64,000 nucleotides of DNA from Bradyrhizobium sp. BR13661. Lineage in GTDB: Bacteria > Pseudomonadota > Alphaproteobacteria > Rhizobiales > Xanthobacteraceae. Positions 46,560-55,079 of this stretch are shown here, piece after piece. The position numbers were made by a program, and so were the translations under genes. Below the pieces are notes generated by a model, which did no database searches, was not told the DNA's origin, and worked only from the letters and a program-made list of their open reading frames with translations. Positions within the stretch are counted from its first letter, which is position 1. Each line of letters begins with the position of its first letter. The stretch spans positions 1-64,000 of the forward strand of contig NZ_JARXWB010000024.1 of assembly GCF_029892425.1 (NCBI RefSeq). Reading direction: 5' to 3'.

Positions 46560-47031
46560 CGGAAGCCGCCGCATGCCCTCAAAGATATTCGGACATTTTT
46601 CAACTGGTGCAGCGGGAATATCTCGGCGTTGGCACGATCAATTCGCCCGATACGAAAAACGGCCGCGCGTTCGTGCTCCCATAGGGAGGATGGCGCAGAT
46701 GGTGATTGCTTCGGTGCCGGAAACGGACGGCTACGTGTTTCCGGCGAGTAGGCTCAGTGGGATCATCCCGTACGCGGGGTGGGGGACGCAATTCAAGGGC
46801 TTCTAGCGCTCTCGAGAACGTCCGTGGACCTTGCACGATCTGCGCCGCACGTTCGCGACGAATCTTGCGGCCCTCGGAACGCCCATACACGTTACCGAAC
46901 GTCTGTTGAACCACGTATCCGGTAGTCAGTCCGGTATCGTGTCAGTCTATCGGCGATACGACTTCGCGAAAGAAATGCGTGAGGTCGTGGATAAATGGGA
47001 AGCGCAGCTAAAGAAAATCATTCAAAGATAG
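46560..47031 (+). pseudogene. Tyrosine recombinase (integrase) remnant
   Basis: Several frames in succession give an integrase: LKDIRTFFNWCSG, then RMAQMVIASVPETDGYVFPA, then HDLRRTFATNLAALG (the H-x-x-R box), LLNHVSG and VYRRYDF with the catalytic tyrosine, ending KWEAQLKKIIQR. Stops and frameshifts between them (for example the stop at 46804) show that it is dead. The last segment alone (46831-47031) is an open 66-residue frame. It marks the site of a lost prophage or island; no tRNA or attachment repeat was found. Confidence 0.75.
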
Positions 47032-47140
47032 TTACAATTCAAACTCGACCTTGCTTCCGCTCGCTTTATTTTCGAGGGGAGGCAGCACCAGGCTTTTGAA
47101 CTTCTCTTTCGAGAGCGTCCAGCGGATCGGTGGCGCGGGA
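47032..47140 (-). other. Possible C-terminal gene fragment
   Basis: On the minus strand a short open stretch reads PIRWTLSKEKFKSLVLPPLE and ends VEFEL before a stop at 47032. The composition looks protein-coding, but no start or family is recognisable. The rest of the gap to 47314 shows nothing. Confidence 0.25.
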
Positions 47141-47314
47141 GCAAGTCATAGAGGGCGTCCACAGCGGCATTAGCCGGTCTCGATGATTGCCATAGCAGTC
47201 GGGTTTCCAAGATAGCCCGGTAAATCAGTTTGAGGTTCATGGGATAACCTGAACATGATCGAAAAATCGCGTCAGTGGTCGGAAATGAATTTCGCCTAAA
47301 TAATGTGAAGGACA

Positions 47315-47466
47315 ATGGCAGCATGTCCGAGGTGCAACGGCAAAGGATCAATGCTTGCAATGAATGCTACGGAAGCGGGAAACGGTATGAGGGTAAGCCG
47401 TGCAATTTTTGCAAAGGCTCCAGGATCGGCCCATGCGTGAAGTGCGACGGTACAGGACACGGGTAG
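47315..47466 (+). pseudogene. DnaJ-type zinc-finger protein, frameshifted
   Basis: From an ATG at 47315 (GAAGGA five bases upstream) the frame reads MAACPRCNGKGSM, one CxxCxGxG knuckle. Directly after, a different frame gives ACNECYGSGK, CNFCKGS and CVKCDGTGHG, three more knuckles, ending at 47466. Together they make the four-knuckle zinc domain of DnaJ, without a J domain, in about 50 residues. The one-base phase change between knuckle one and two suggests a frameshift mutation or sequencing error; an alternative ATG at 47323 keeps only the last three knuckles. Confidence 0.6.
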
Positions 47467-47597
47467 GCCGTATCTTTGCTTGACGTTCTTGATTATGAAT
47501 GGATATTCAACTACTTACGCAAAAATAAAGGTTTGACGGCCGGAACGAAACTCCCCGGACTCAATTACCCCTCCACAGTTCACCATAGGAGTGGAAA

Positions 47598-47927
47598 ATG
47601 AGAACACTAGCCATCGTAATTGCCGTCGGCGCAGCCGCGCTTCTCGGTGGTTCCGCAGCAAATGCCGACAACTCGGTGAAGACGGTAACCGCAACCAGCG
47701 GAACGAGCCAGTCAACCGACTTCAGTGCCCATCGTCGCTATCGCCACTATGGGCATCGCCGCGTCTACAGGAGCTACGGCTATTACGCCCCTCGACGGGT
47801 CTACTACGCGCAACCCTACTACGCACAGCCGTACTATGGCGGCGGCGGGTATGGATATGGGTACGGAGGCCCGGGCATAAGCCTCGGCTTTGGCGGCTTT
47901 GGCGGTCATCACGGCGGCCATCACTGA
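47598..47927 (+). CDS. Small secreted Tyr/Gly/His-rich protein
   Basis: 109 residues with a signal peptide (MRTLAIVIAVGAAALLGGSA). The mature part is low-complexity: HRRYRHYGHRRVYRSYGYY, then two YYAQPYY repeats, a GGGGYGYGYGG stretch and a GGHHGGHH end. Such proteins are common in Bradyrhizobium and probably sit in the envelope; the C-terminal histidines could bind metal. GGAGTGGAAA precedes the ATG. Confidence 0.65.
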   Translation: MRTLAIVIAVGAAALLGGSAANADNSVKTVTATSGTSQSTDFSAHRRYRHYGHRRVYRSYGYYAPRRVYYAQPYYAQPYYGGGGYGYGYGGPGISLGFGGFGGHHGGHH

Positions 47928-47983
47928 GAGTCGTATGAAGCCCGAAGGTACTTCAAGGCAGTAGCGATCAACCACAAAGGGGA

Positions 47984-48379
47984 ATGAATATGAACACACT
48001 TACGTTTTCGCTTTTGGCTGGTGCTGTCGGGCTGTTCGTGAGCGGTGTCCAGGCAGGATCCCTTACCAAGGGCGTTTCGCAGGCCGATACCGGCCTGCTG
48101 CGCGTCCAGATGGTCTGTGATCAACATGGCAATTGCCGGGAACAGCATCATGACCAACCTGTCGTAATTATTCAGGAACGCCATGGTGAACCTCGGCGCG
48201 AACATCACGAGGAACGCCCTCATGACCGACCCGCCATGATTATTCAGCAGGACCGTCATCAAGAGCCACGGCGAGAGCACCACGAGGAACGCCCGCAGCA
48301 GCACGGACAGCCTGGGATCGGTATTCAAGTCCCGGGCGTGAGCATCGGGGTGGGTGACAACAGCCACGAACGTCGATAA
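47984..48379 (+). CDS. Secreted His/Glu/Arg-rich repeat protein
   Basis: 131 residues with a signal peptide ending near VSGVQAG. A charged central part contains an internal repeat, EPRREHHEERPHDRP and EPRREHHEERPQQHG, each preceded by VIIQ or MIIQ and a histidine. It is probably a disordered, possibly metal-binding periplasmic protein. AGGGGAATGAAT precedes the start; a strong terminator follows directly. Linkage with the preceding small secreted protein suggests a shared transcript. Confidence 0.65.
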   Translation: MNMNTLTFSLLAGAVGLFVSGVQAGSLTKGVSQADTGLLRVQMVCDQHGNCREQHHDQPVVIIQERHGEPRREHHEERPHDRPAMIIQQDRHQEPRREHHEERPQQHGQPGIGIQVPGVSIGVGDNSHERR

Positions 48380-48384
48380 GAACG

Positions 48385-48411
48385 AAAAGCCCGCATCGCT
48401 GCGGGCTTTTA
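48385..48411 (+). terminator. Rho-independent terminator
   Basis: AAAAGCCCGC - ATC - GCTGCGGGCTTTT folds into an 8-bp GC-rich stem (AAGCCCGC with GCGGGCTT) followed by T residues, six bases after the stop of the repeat protein. Confidence 0.9.
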
Positions 48412-48445
48412 TCTATGAGTATTATTTCCCGAAGCGAGAGCTGCT

Positions 48446-48655
48446 TTAACTGTAGAAGCCACACTCGTCCGTTTCTTTTGAACGCTCGATCAGGCAGTGA
48501 TGATCTTCTTTCAGTTCCTTCATGGGGGCATGAATTTGCGTGAAGCCGTATTCACGATCGAGAGTGACGGGCACTGATCCACGCGCCGCTCGCTTTGAAG
48601 AAACGTCCAGCACGCCGCGCTTCTGTGTGGCTTCTTTTGGGTAGGTTGTTCGGAG
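48446..48655 (-). other. Gene fragment next to the IS5-like remnant
   Basis: A minus-strand frame of about 70 codons reads YDLRTTYPKEATQKRG, then GSVPVTLDREYGFTQIHAPM and HHCLIERSKETDECGFYS, ending at 48446. It looks protein-coding but has no start of its own: its 5' end abuts the transposase remnant. The family is not recognised. A second frame in the same place (ending at 48520) is the run-on of the transposase. Confidence 0.4.
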
Positions 48656-49262
48656 GTCATACGAAATAAAGTGATGGAGGCCTTGACGCCGAACTCGTAA
48701 GGCGCGCTGGCCTTGCCCTTGCCGATGCACTCCACTCCACCTCGGGGGCATGGAAGGAATAAAGCTTCCAGCCGCGCTGGCGCTGCTGTTGCGAGCGGAT
48801 CTGCGTGGCCCGGCCAAGCGGCAGGGCGAACGCCTCTTCTAGTGCTGGCTGGTTCTCGATCTTGCGGCCGATGTCGTGGATGATCCGGCCGAGCCGGCTC
48901 TTCAGGATACGCAACTGCCGCTGATGCCGCCTGAATTGTTTGGCATGGGCATAGCGGCCCGCCATCATCGCGGCGGAATTGGCGACGCGAGAATAAGATT
49001 TCCAAAGCCTGACGCCATGCCTGATCGCCAGATTGATGGCCGCATGAAGCAGTTTGGCATCGGTCGGGAAGGTGATGGCCTTCGGCTGCACCGTGGTGTC
49101 GACTGTGACCCGCTTGAGGTCCTGGCTGCGTAACGCGCCGGCCCCATGCGCCACCCGCAAGCTCTCGGCCAGCAGCAGCTCCAGCTTGTCGCCAAGCCGC
49201 TTGCGCCAATGGCTCAGGTCCGAGCGCTCGTGCGGGAAGACGTGCTGGAAAACTCCTAAAAG
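48655..49262 (-). pseudogene. IS5/IS1182-like transposase, central fragment
   Basis: About 200 codons resemble the middle of a DDE transposase: FQHVFPHERSDLSHWRKRLG, KRVTVDTTVQPKAITFPTD, RHQRQLRILKSRLGRIIHD and WKLYSFHAPEVE. A frameshift follows, with VECIGKGKASAPYEFGVKAS in the next frame. Both ends are missing. The N-terminal part of the same kind of transposase lies at 58738-58995 on the same strand. Confidence 0.85.
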
Positions 49263-49418
49263 GGAATCCCTAGAGTTCACACCACCTAGACCGGCGCGGG
49301 CCATTCTCGCGGCATCGTAAACCGTTGTAACGCCTCCACTGACATGTCAAGCAATAGGGGAAGTGCGCTTCGGCGGGTGCGCAGCTGGGTGGTAGAAGCC
49401 CGGCCTTCGCAAGGCACT

Positions 49419-50708
49419 TTATTGCCGCGGTAACAGCTTGGCCTCCGCCACCGCCGCGCTGTAGACCGTTTCCGCAGGTCCGCAGGTAGACGTCACCTCG
49501 CGCAAAGCATCTCTCGCTTGCTCGATTTGGCCGTTGTGCAGCGCCAGTTCGCCCAGGAAAAAATTCGCTTCGCATTGGCGTTTGGACTTTTCGCGGCTTG
49601 GGCCCTGTTGGGCAGCAGCTTTGACCTTGTCCGCATCGAGAAGCCCGAGGTACATATCCAGCATTGCCCCCGGCCACGCTCCGCGTTTCACGGCCATTGC
49701 ATTCGCTGCAAATTCTTCGCGGTCGGATTCCCCTTTATGAACCCGGGCAATGTGCAACCAAATAACGGGATAGGGGTTCGAAGGGCGCAGTCGTACGGCT
49801 GTCTTAAGATCCGCAATGCTATCGTCGATGGCGCCTGAGAATAGATGCGCCCGCCCCCTTCCCAAGTACGTGGCTGCATTGCCGGGATCCAACGCCAAGC
49901 TGCGATCGAAGTCGGTCAACGCCTCACCATATTTTTCGATTGCCAGATTCACGTTTGCTCGATTTGACCGTGCGGAGACGTCGCGCGGATTGAGTTTGAT
50001 TGCGGTATCCAGATCGGCTAGAGCGCCCTGGACATCTCGGAGCAAGAATTTCACGATTGCCCTGTTGACATACGCTTCGGCGTAAGTCGGCTGCAACAAG
50101 ATCGCCTTGTCGTAGTCTGCGATGGCGCGTTCTTCGTCTTGCTTCAACACATAAGCATGGGCGCGATTGTAGTAGGCTTGGGCGTAGTCGGACTGCAAGC
50201 GGATCGCGCGGCCAAAGTTTTCGATGGCGAGATCAATATCTCCCAATTTTTCATAGACGTTTCCAAGGTTATTGAAAGCAAGCGGATCGCTTGGATTCAA
50301 TTTACTGGCCGTCAGGAAATCCTGCATCGCGCGCTGGTATTCGCTCTTCTCGCCCCAGATGATCCCTCGATAGAGGTAGACATTAGGGAAATCCGGAAGC
50401 AGCGCGACGGCCGCGTCGAAATCCGACAACGCGCGGTCGCGAATTCCGAGCGCTTCATAAGAGACGCCCCGGCTGTACAACAGGAGGCCACGCTGTTTAT
50501 CAGCGAACAGGCCGCGCTGAAGCGCTTCGTCGAACAAGCGTATTGCCACAGTGAAATCGCCACGATCCTTTGCAACGAAGCCGGCCTGAGCGAGATCGAG
50601 AGGATCGCGTTGCGCGAAACTGGGCGGGACCAAGCATACCGCAACGCCCAGCGCCGTGGTCAGGGCGAAAAGGATCAATCTGGCGGGATTCAACAATATG
50701 CTACGCAT
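49419..50708 (-). CDS. Secreted tetratricopeptide-repeat protein
   Basis: 429 residues with a signal peptide (LILFALTTALGVAVCLVPPSFAQ, about 11-33). At least eight TPR units follow, for example NLGNVYEKLGDIDLAIENFG, YYNRAHAYVLKQDEERAI and SNRANVNLAIEKYGEALTDF. It is probably periplasmic and a scaffold for protein contacts; the partners are unknown. A truncated copy of its N-terminus lies at 59085-59275. Confidence 0.85.
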   Translation of the reverse strand: MRSILLNPARLILFALTTALGVAVCLVPPSFAQRDPLDLAQAGFVAKDRGDFTVAIRLFDEALQRGLFADKQRGLLLYSRGVSYEALGIRDRALSDFDAAVALLPDFPNVYLYRGIIWGEKSEYQRAMQDFLTASKLNPSDPLAFNNLGNVYEKLGDIDLAIENFGRAIRLQSDYAQAYYNRAHAYVLKQDEERAIADYDKAILLQPTYAEAYVNRAIVKFLLRDVQGALADLDTAIKLNPRDVSARSNRANVNLAIEKYGEALTDFDRSLALDPGNAATYLGRGRAHLFSGAIDDSIADLKTAVRLRPSNPYPVIWLHIARVHKGESDREEFAANAMAVKRGAWPGAMLDMYLGLLDADKVKAAAQQGPSREKSKRQCEANFFLGELALHNGQIEQARDALREVTSTCGPAETVYSAAVAEAKLLPRQ

Positions 50709-50852
50709 CGGATCGTACCTTGCGGAGGCGGCGGCTACACCTCCTTGGGTGATCGGGCCAGCGGGAATCGTTCCTTTCGGATCGTGCTCGGGCTTCCTGT
50801 CTTGCCGCGGTATTTAGCAATTCAGAACTCCAATGCATACGTCCCTTAACGA

Positions 50853-50946
50853 TCAAACTTGGTCTAGTCGGGCATTGTAGGCAGGATCGGAGACCAATTG
50901 ATAGCTGAAGGACAGCGCTGTCTTCTTAGAACCGGGGTCGGGTGCG
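50853..50946 (-). pseudogene. OprB-type porin, C-terminal fragment
   Basis: The frame GSKKTALSFSYQLVSDPAYN followed by ARLDQV and a stop at 50853 resembles the end of the porin at 56422-58530 (VTLDYQLIANPAYNRDRGP). Only about 30 codons are left. The 260 bp between this and the next gene show nothing else. Confidence 0.55.
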
Positions 50947-51205
50947 GTGCGGTATTAGGACAATTCGGCCGGCCCCAACGCGCACGATTAAGTTGAAAAA
51001 CGGTGCGCCTGTAAGCCGAGGGATCTGGGCGGAAGTCGCGCTGGGGTGGATGCCGACCCCCAATTCACGAAAATCGGAACGGGATGCCCAGCAGGGGGGT
51101 TCCATCGAGAACTCTCCGACTGAAAAACATTGTGCGGTAGTTTGGGTCCCGATCGTGTTGGACTATTGGCTTGAACTGGGCTGTTAACGTCCGCATATTC
51201 GAAGA

Positions 51206-51469
51206 ATGACCGACAAAGCGCCGTTCACGATTGAAATTCTGGGATTTGTGCACGACTGCCCGGTAATTCTTGATCGAGTGGTAGGCGGCTCCTTGTACCT
51301 TGAGGAAGCCAAGCGAATAGGTCAACATTTGCTCTCCATCGCGCAGGGGCCACAACCTCAAGGCTACCGGGTCCTGACGAACGACCACCAATTGGTGTTT
51401 ACTTGGCGTTCTGAAGATAGTGATGGAAACTCATCTCAAACGCATTCACATACCGAAGCAGTTCGCTAA
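51206..51469 (+). CDS. Small conserved-type protein, unknown function
   Basis: 87 residues, soluble, no signal peptide: ILGFVHDCPVILDRVVGGSL, then LEEAKRIGQHLLSIAQG and GYRVLTNDHQLVFTWR. The order of strand, helix and strand and the balanced composition suggest a real small protein of the kind common in Bradyrhizobium. No function can be given. Confidence 0.5.
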   Translation: MTDKAPFTIEILGFVHDCPVILDRVVGGSLYLEEAKRIGQHLLSIAQGPQPQGYRVLTNDHQLVFTWRSEDSDGNSSQTHSHTEAVR

Positions 51470-51672
51470 CGATGCGGGTGGCTTTCGGTTAATTCACTGC
51501 GTACCACGCGAACACATCCATCAATCCGATTTACATCCTCCGACCCGACTGCGGAGCGCGTTCGGCGATTTATTTCTAGCCAATTCTGCAAACGAATTCG
51601 GCCCACGAGGAAAAAAACTTCCTGCGCCGGGCGAATTTTTTTAGGCGAGAAAGCGAACGACGCACCGGCGCG

Positions 51673-51858
51673 TCACCTAGGCAAAAAATTCTTTGCGAAC
51701 CCGATCACCGTCAACGCTGCGCCTACCGGTCCAACGACCGTAACCCAAGGGTGGTCTGGAAATGCGCGATGTAGCAAGATACCGGCGACGGTCGCCACTA
51801 AGGCGGTCATCGTCAGAAGTCCAATTATAAAAACAGCCGTTTGGCTTCGGGACGCCAC
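51673..51858 (-). CDS. Small two-helix membrane protein
   Basis: 61 residues with two hydrophobic helices, TAVFIIGLLTMTALVATVAG and VTVVGPVGAALTVIGFA, separated by HRAFPDHPW. It is probably an inner-membrane protein. Its function is unknown. No ribosome site is obvious. Confidence 0.45.
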   Translation of the reverse strand: MASRSQTAVFIIGLLTMTALVATVAGILLHRAFPDHPWVTVVGPVGAALTVIGFAKNFLPR

Positions 51859-52058
51859 CTGTCAACCTTTGCTAGATTCGGCCTAATGTGGAAGGATCGT
51901 TCAGATAGAACATAGCAAAATACATTGGCGGCAGCGCATTTTTCTACAACCTCGTCTTCCAAATGAAGGCGTCTTGGCCATTGTGGAACTTTGGTCGTGC
52001 CTTGAGCGTATTAGAGAGTAATTGGACCTAGTTTTTTGAGATCTTTGAGGCCGGTTGG

Positions 52059-53366
52059 ATGAATTCGTCGGAAAGCGCCGCCAAAGCCGGTCCTAGTCCC
52101 GTCGTCGGCCGCAGCAAGCCGCGGCTGCTCGGCGCCCTCGGTCCGGGCCTCATCACGGGTGCCTCGGACGACGATCCGAGCGGCATAGCCACCTACAGTC
52201 AGGCGGGCGCCCAGTTCGGGTATTCGCTGAGCTGGACCATGTTATTGACTTACCCGCTGATGGCGGCGGTCCAGATGATCAGCGCCAGGATCGGACGGAC
52301 GACGGGCCGTGGTCTGGCAGGCAATCTGCGCCAACATTATCCAAACTGGCTCCTACAAACGTTTGTTGCGCTGCTGACCACGGCAAACACGATTAACATC
52401 GGCGCCGACCTGGGTGCCATGGCCGATTCTACGAGTTTAGTCCTCGGCGGTTCGAGAACGTTCTATGTAGCGCTGTTCGGCGCTATCTGCATCGGCCTGC
52501 AGGTCCTGCTACAGTACACCCGATACGTATCCTATTTGAAATGGCTAACGCTCGCGCTGCTCGCTTACGTGGCGACATTGTTCATGGTGGACGTGCACTG
52601 GGGCGAAGCGCTGCGCCAGTTCGTCATGCCGTCGCTCACCTGGAAAACCGAGTACATCCAGACGATCGTTGCCGTCTTCGGCACAACGATCAGTCCCTAT
52701 CTGCTGTTCTGGCAGGCCTCTCAAGAGGCGGAGGATATTCGCGCCGTGCCGCAGCGACAGGTCCTTAAGCGGGTGCCCGAACAGGGTCCCGACGCCATCA
52801 AGCGGATCGAAATTGATACCCTAATCGGCATGGGGATTTCTAACTTCATCGCCTTGACTATCATTCTGACGACCGCTGCAACGCTCAACGTATCGGGCGT
52901 GACGAACATCGAAACTTCCGCCCAGGCGGCCGAGGCGCTTCGTCCAATAGCGGGAAATTACGCTGCGACGATCTTCGCACTAGGCGTGGTAGCCACAGGC
53001 CTTCTCGCCATTCCCGTACTCGCCGGGTCGGCAGCCTATGCGGTCGGCGAAGCTCGCAAGTGGCCGATCGGTCTGGCCCGCCAGCCCCAAGAAGCGAAGG
53101 CTTTCTATGCCACTATCGTGATGGCAACGGCCGTTGGAGTGCTGCTCAACTTCACCCCGATCAATCCTATTAAGGCGCTTATTTGGTGCGCCGTTATCAA
53201 TGGCATCGTCGCCGTGCCGGTGATGGCCTTAATGATGCTGATGGCCGCCAACACGAAGATCATGGGTCAATTCACTATCGGTGGTTGGTTGACGGGGCTC
53301 GGCTGGATCGCGACCGCCACCATGGCCGCAGCGGCACTTGCGATGGGCGTCACGTTTTTCATGTGA
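52059..53366 (+). CDS. Nramp-family transporter with non-canonical metal site
   Basis: 435 residues, about eleven membrane helices, LeuT fold. In helix 1 the canonical DPGN is DPSG (TGASDDDPSGIATYSQAG), so the Asn ligand is Gly. In helix 6 the canonical MPHNLYLHS-type motif reads TTISPYLLFWQAS, so the Met and His are replaced. Loss of the Met and Asn is reported for Nramp-related magnesium transporters, so Mg or another hard cation is more likely than Mn or Fe; this is inference from alignment by eye. It converges on a small membrane protein gene, overlapping it by 8 bp. Confidence 0.85.
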   Translation: MNSSESAAKAGPSPVVGRSKPRLLGALGPGLITGASDDDPSGIATYSQAGAQFGYSLSWTMLLTYPLMAAVQMISARIGRTTGRGLAGNLRQHYPNWLLQTFVALLTTANTINIGADLGAMADSTSLVLGGSRTFYVALFGAICIGLQVLLQYTRYVSYLKWLTLALLAYVATLFMVDVHWGEALRQFVMPSLTWKTEYIQTIVAVFGTTISPYLLFWQASQEAEDIRAVPQRQVLKRVPEQGPDAIKRIEIDTLIGMGISNFIALTIILTTAATLNVSGVTNIETSAQAAEALRPIAGNYAATIFALGVVATGLLAIPVLAGSAAYAVGEARKWPIGLARQPQEAKAFYATIVMATAVGVLLNFTPINPIKALIWCAVINGIVAVPVMALMMLMAANTKIMGQFTIGGWLTGLGWIATATMAAAALAMGVTFFM

Positions 53367-53646
53367 TCGTGTCGATGTGGCCGGCCATGAGGTGGGATCC
53401 AGCCGATAGCGTCGCAAGCGCGATTGCTTCGTCCCACTCCGAAAGGCGCGCGCTTAGCGGCCGCCGTCGCGCAACGGCTAGAACTACCTGCACGAGCGAG
53501 TTCAGTCCGCTGAAGCCTGCCAGGTAACGAAGGGCAAGCGAGAGCGTGCCACCCGTACTGACTGCAAGGACTGCCGCTAGAGCAACCGCCAGCGCGATCT
53601 CCCACCCGACTTTGGTGAGCCACTCACGTAGAAGGCTTGTTTGCAC
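53359..53646 (-). CDS. Small membrane protein, unknown function
   Basis: 95 residues with two hydrophobic stretches (EIALAVALAAVLAVSTGGTL and LNSLVQVVLAV) and a basic loop ARRRPLSARLSEWDEAI. It lies between the Nramp-like and ZIP-like genes and its 3' end overlaps the Nramp gene on the other strand. No family is recognised. Confidence 0.45.
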   Translation of the reverse strand: MQTSLLREWLTKVGWEIALAVALAAVLAVSTGGTLSLALRYLAGFSGLNSLVQVVLAVARRRPLSARLSEWDEAIALATLSAGSHLMAGHIDTIT

Positions 53647-53689
53647 GCATTAATCTCCGGGGGCGACAGGCGACGACCCGGATCGGTGT

Positions 53690-54376
53690 TCAGCCTGCGA
53701 GCTCATCTAACAGCAGAATTAGCAAAAAGCCTACGAAGAACAGGCTGGTGACCCACGGCTTTTCCGGAGCCGAATGCGCCTCGACCAACAGCTCTTCCGT
53801 GACGAGATATAGCAATGCAACCAACCCAAATGAAAAGAAGGCCGCGATCCAAAAGTTTGGAAGATGGCTAACCGGGATGCCGACGGAGGCACCAAGGGGC
53901 AACAAGATCGCGATCCCGCCAACGACGGCGAGAACATTTGCAGGCTTTCGAATCGACTCGGACAGTTCGCCGGTCAATGAAAGGCCGAGGAACAAGACTT
54001 CCGTCGTGAGCGCAACCGTCAGTAAAAAACCTTGTTTTGCGCCCGCTGCGAAACCGATGCCCAACACCAGTCCATCGATGAAGATATCCACCGCTACCAT
54101 GACGATGAGACCGGACGTGCCTTTAGTCATTTCGCCGAGGCGCTTGATAAGTAGCATAAGCACAATGCCGGCCGCCCCTCCCAGGATGACTGCCCAAGCT
54201 GACTGACGGTGTTTGATGTCGGGCAGAAGCTCTCCGGCGGCGGCGGCGAACACCACACCGGCGGCAAAATGCTGGATAGCACCAGCGAATGTGGGCGACG
54301 GCTTCCGCCAGACCGCCGCGGCGGCGCCGACCACGACGGCTACGGCCGGGATCAGCGTGTACATCCAAGCGGACAT
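53690..54376 (-). CDS. ZIP-family metal transporter
   Basis: 228 residues, about seven to eight membrane helices. The ZIP pattern is AIQHFAAGVVFAAAAGELLP in an early helix, then VAVDIFIDGLVLGIGFAAG and ALTTEVLFLGLSL; the usual HS/HE metal motifs of helices 4 and 5 are replaced by D-x-x-x-D-G and TTE, so the metal or direction may be unusual. ZIP proteins move Zn, Fe or Mn into the cytoplasm. Confidence 0.75.
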   Translation of the reverse strand: MSAWMYTLIPAVAVVVGAAAAVWRKPSPTFAGAIQHFAAGVVFAAAAGELLPDIKHRQSAWAVILGGAAGIVLMLLIKRLGEMTKGTSGLIVMVAVDIFIDGLVLGIGFAAGAKQGFLLTVALTTEVLFLGLSLTGELSESIRKPANVLAVVGGIAILLPLGASVGIPVSHLPNFWIAAFFSFGLVALLYLVTEELLVEAHSAPEKPWVTSLFFVGFLLILLLDELAG

Positions 54377-54490
54377 TAAGAGTTCCGCTCTGTCGGCCGC
54401 GCCGGTGAGTTGGGTAAGAGACGTTCTTTCCAGAAATGCAACCTAATCCCCGTTAGCGAGTTTTTAATTTCTATACCAAAGGAGTTTCCC

Positions 54491-54733
54491 ATGACAGATA
54501 CCTCGCAGATCAAAGAGCACATGGACGTCGTCTCTTCCGACAAAAAGACAGTCGGCAAAGTCGACCATCTTGAAGGCTCCGACAAGATCAAGCTGACCAA
54601 ACAGAGTTCGCCCGACGGCGTTCACCATCATTTTATTCCCGTCGGCTGGATCGATCACGTCGACCAGCACGTCCATTTGACAAAATCCGACGCGGAAGTC
54701 ACTGCCCATTGGCAGCACGAAGGCATAAAGTAA
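54491..54733 (+). CDS. DUF2171-family small soluble protein
   Basis: 80 residues: QIKEHMDVVSSDKKTVGKVD, then KIKLTKQSSPDGVHHHFIPV and GWIDHVDQHVHLTKSDAEV, matching the PRC-barrel-like DUF2171 layout. Several histidines lie in the middle. The ATG at 54491 has AAAGGAG upstream; the longer frame is not supported. Function unknown, often stress-linked. A hairpin terminator follows 11 bp after the stop. Confidence 0.8.
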   Translation: MTDTSQIKEHMDVVSSDKKTVGKVDHLEGSDKIKLTKQSSPDGVHHHFIPVGWIDHVDQHVHLTKSDAEVTAHWQHEGIK

Positions 54734-54743
54734 GACGCAGATC

Positions 54744-54768
54744 GGGCCGGCGAGAAACGTCGGCCCGT
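54744..54768 (+). terminator. Hairpin terminator after the DUF2171 gene
   Basis: GGGCCG and CGGCCC pair around a small internal bulge and the loop AGAAA (GGGCCGGCGAGAAACGTCGGCCC), followed by GTT. The T-tract is weak. Confidence 0.55.
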
Positions 54769-55079
54769 TGCCTTACACGACCTCTTCCGGAGCAGCTTTG
54801 TAGATTACGTCCTTGCTCGTCTCGATCTGGGCCCGTGACTGGCCGGTTGAGAATCATGAGCGAGTGAGTCCGAGACGGACCGGGTAAACATCCGCGCTAA
54901 TGCCGCGGCGCCAGTCGGTCGAAAGGTGATATTACCGCCGTTCGCACCGCTGCAGTCAGACGCCACCCAACCGATAGTTCCATGTGCGAATGCGCCGAAG
55001 CCCAGCGAAAGTTGATTGGAGCGCAGCTTGAGAAAGGATCGCGCAAGTTAGCAACAGTCATGCTTGTTTATGAAGTCGT
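54769..55079. other. Intergenic, no gene seen
   Basis: About 310 bp without a supported gene on either strand. Nothing beyond the terminator at its left edge could be recognised. Confidence 0.4.

Noticed and set aside
51420..51644. 74-codon frame after the small protein at 51206
   Set aside because: No ribosome site, overlaps the end of the more convincing frame, and no coherent protein features.
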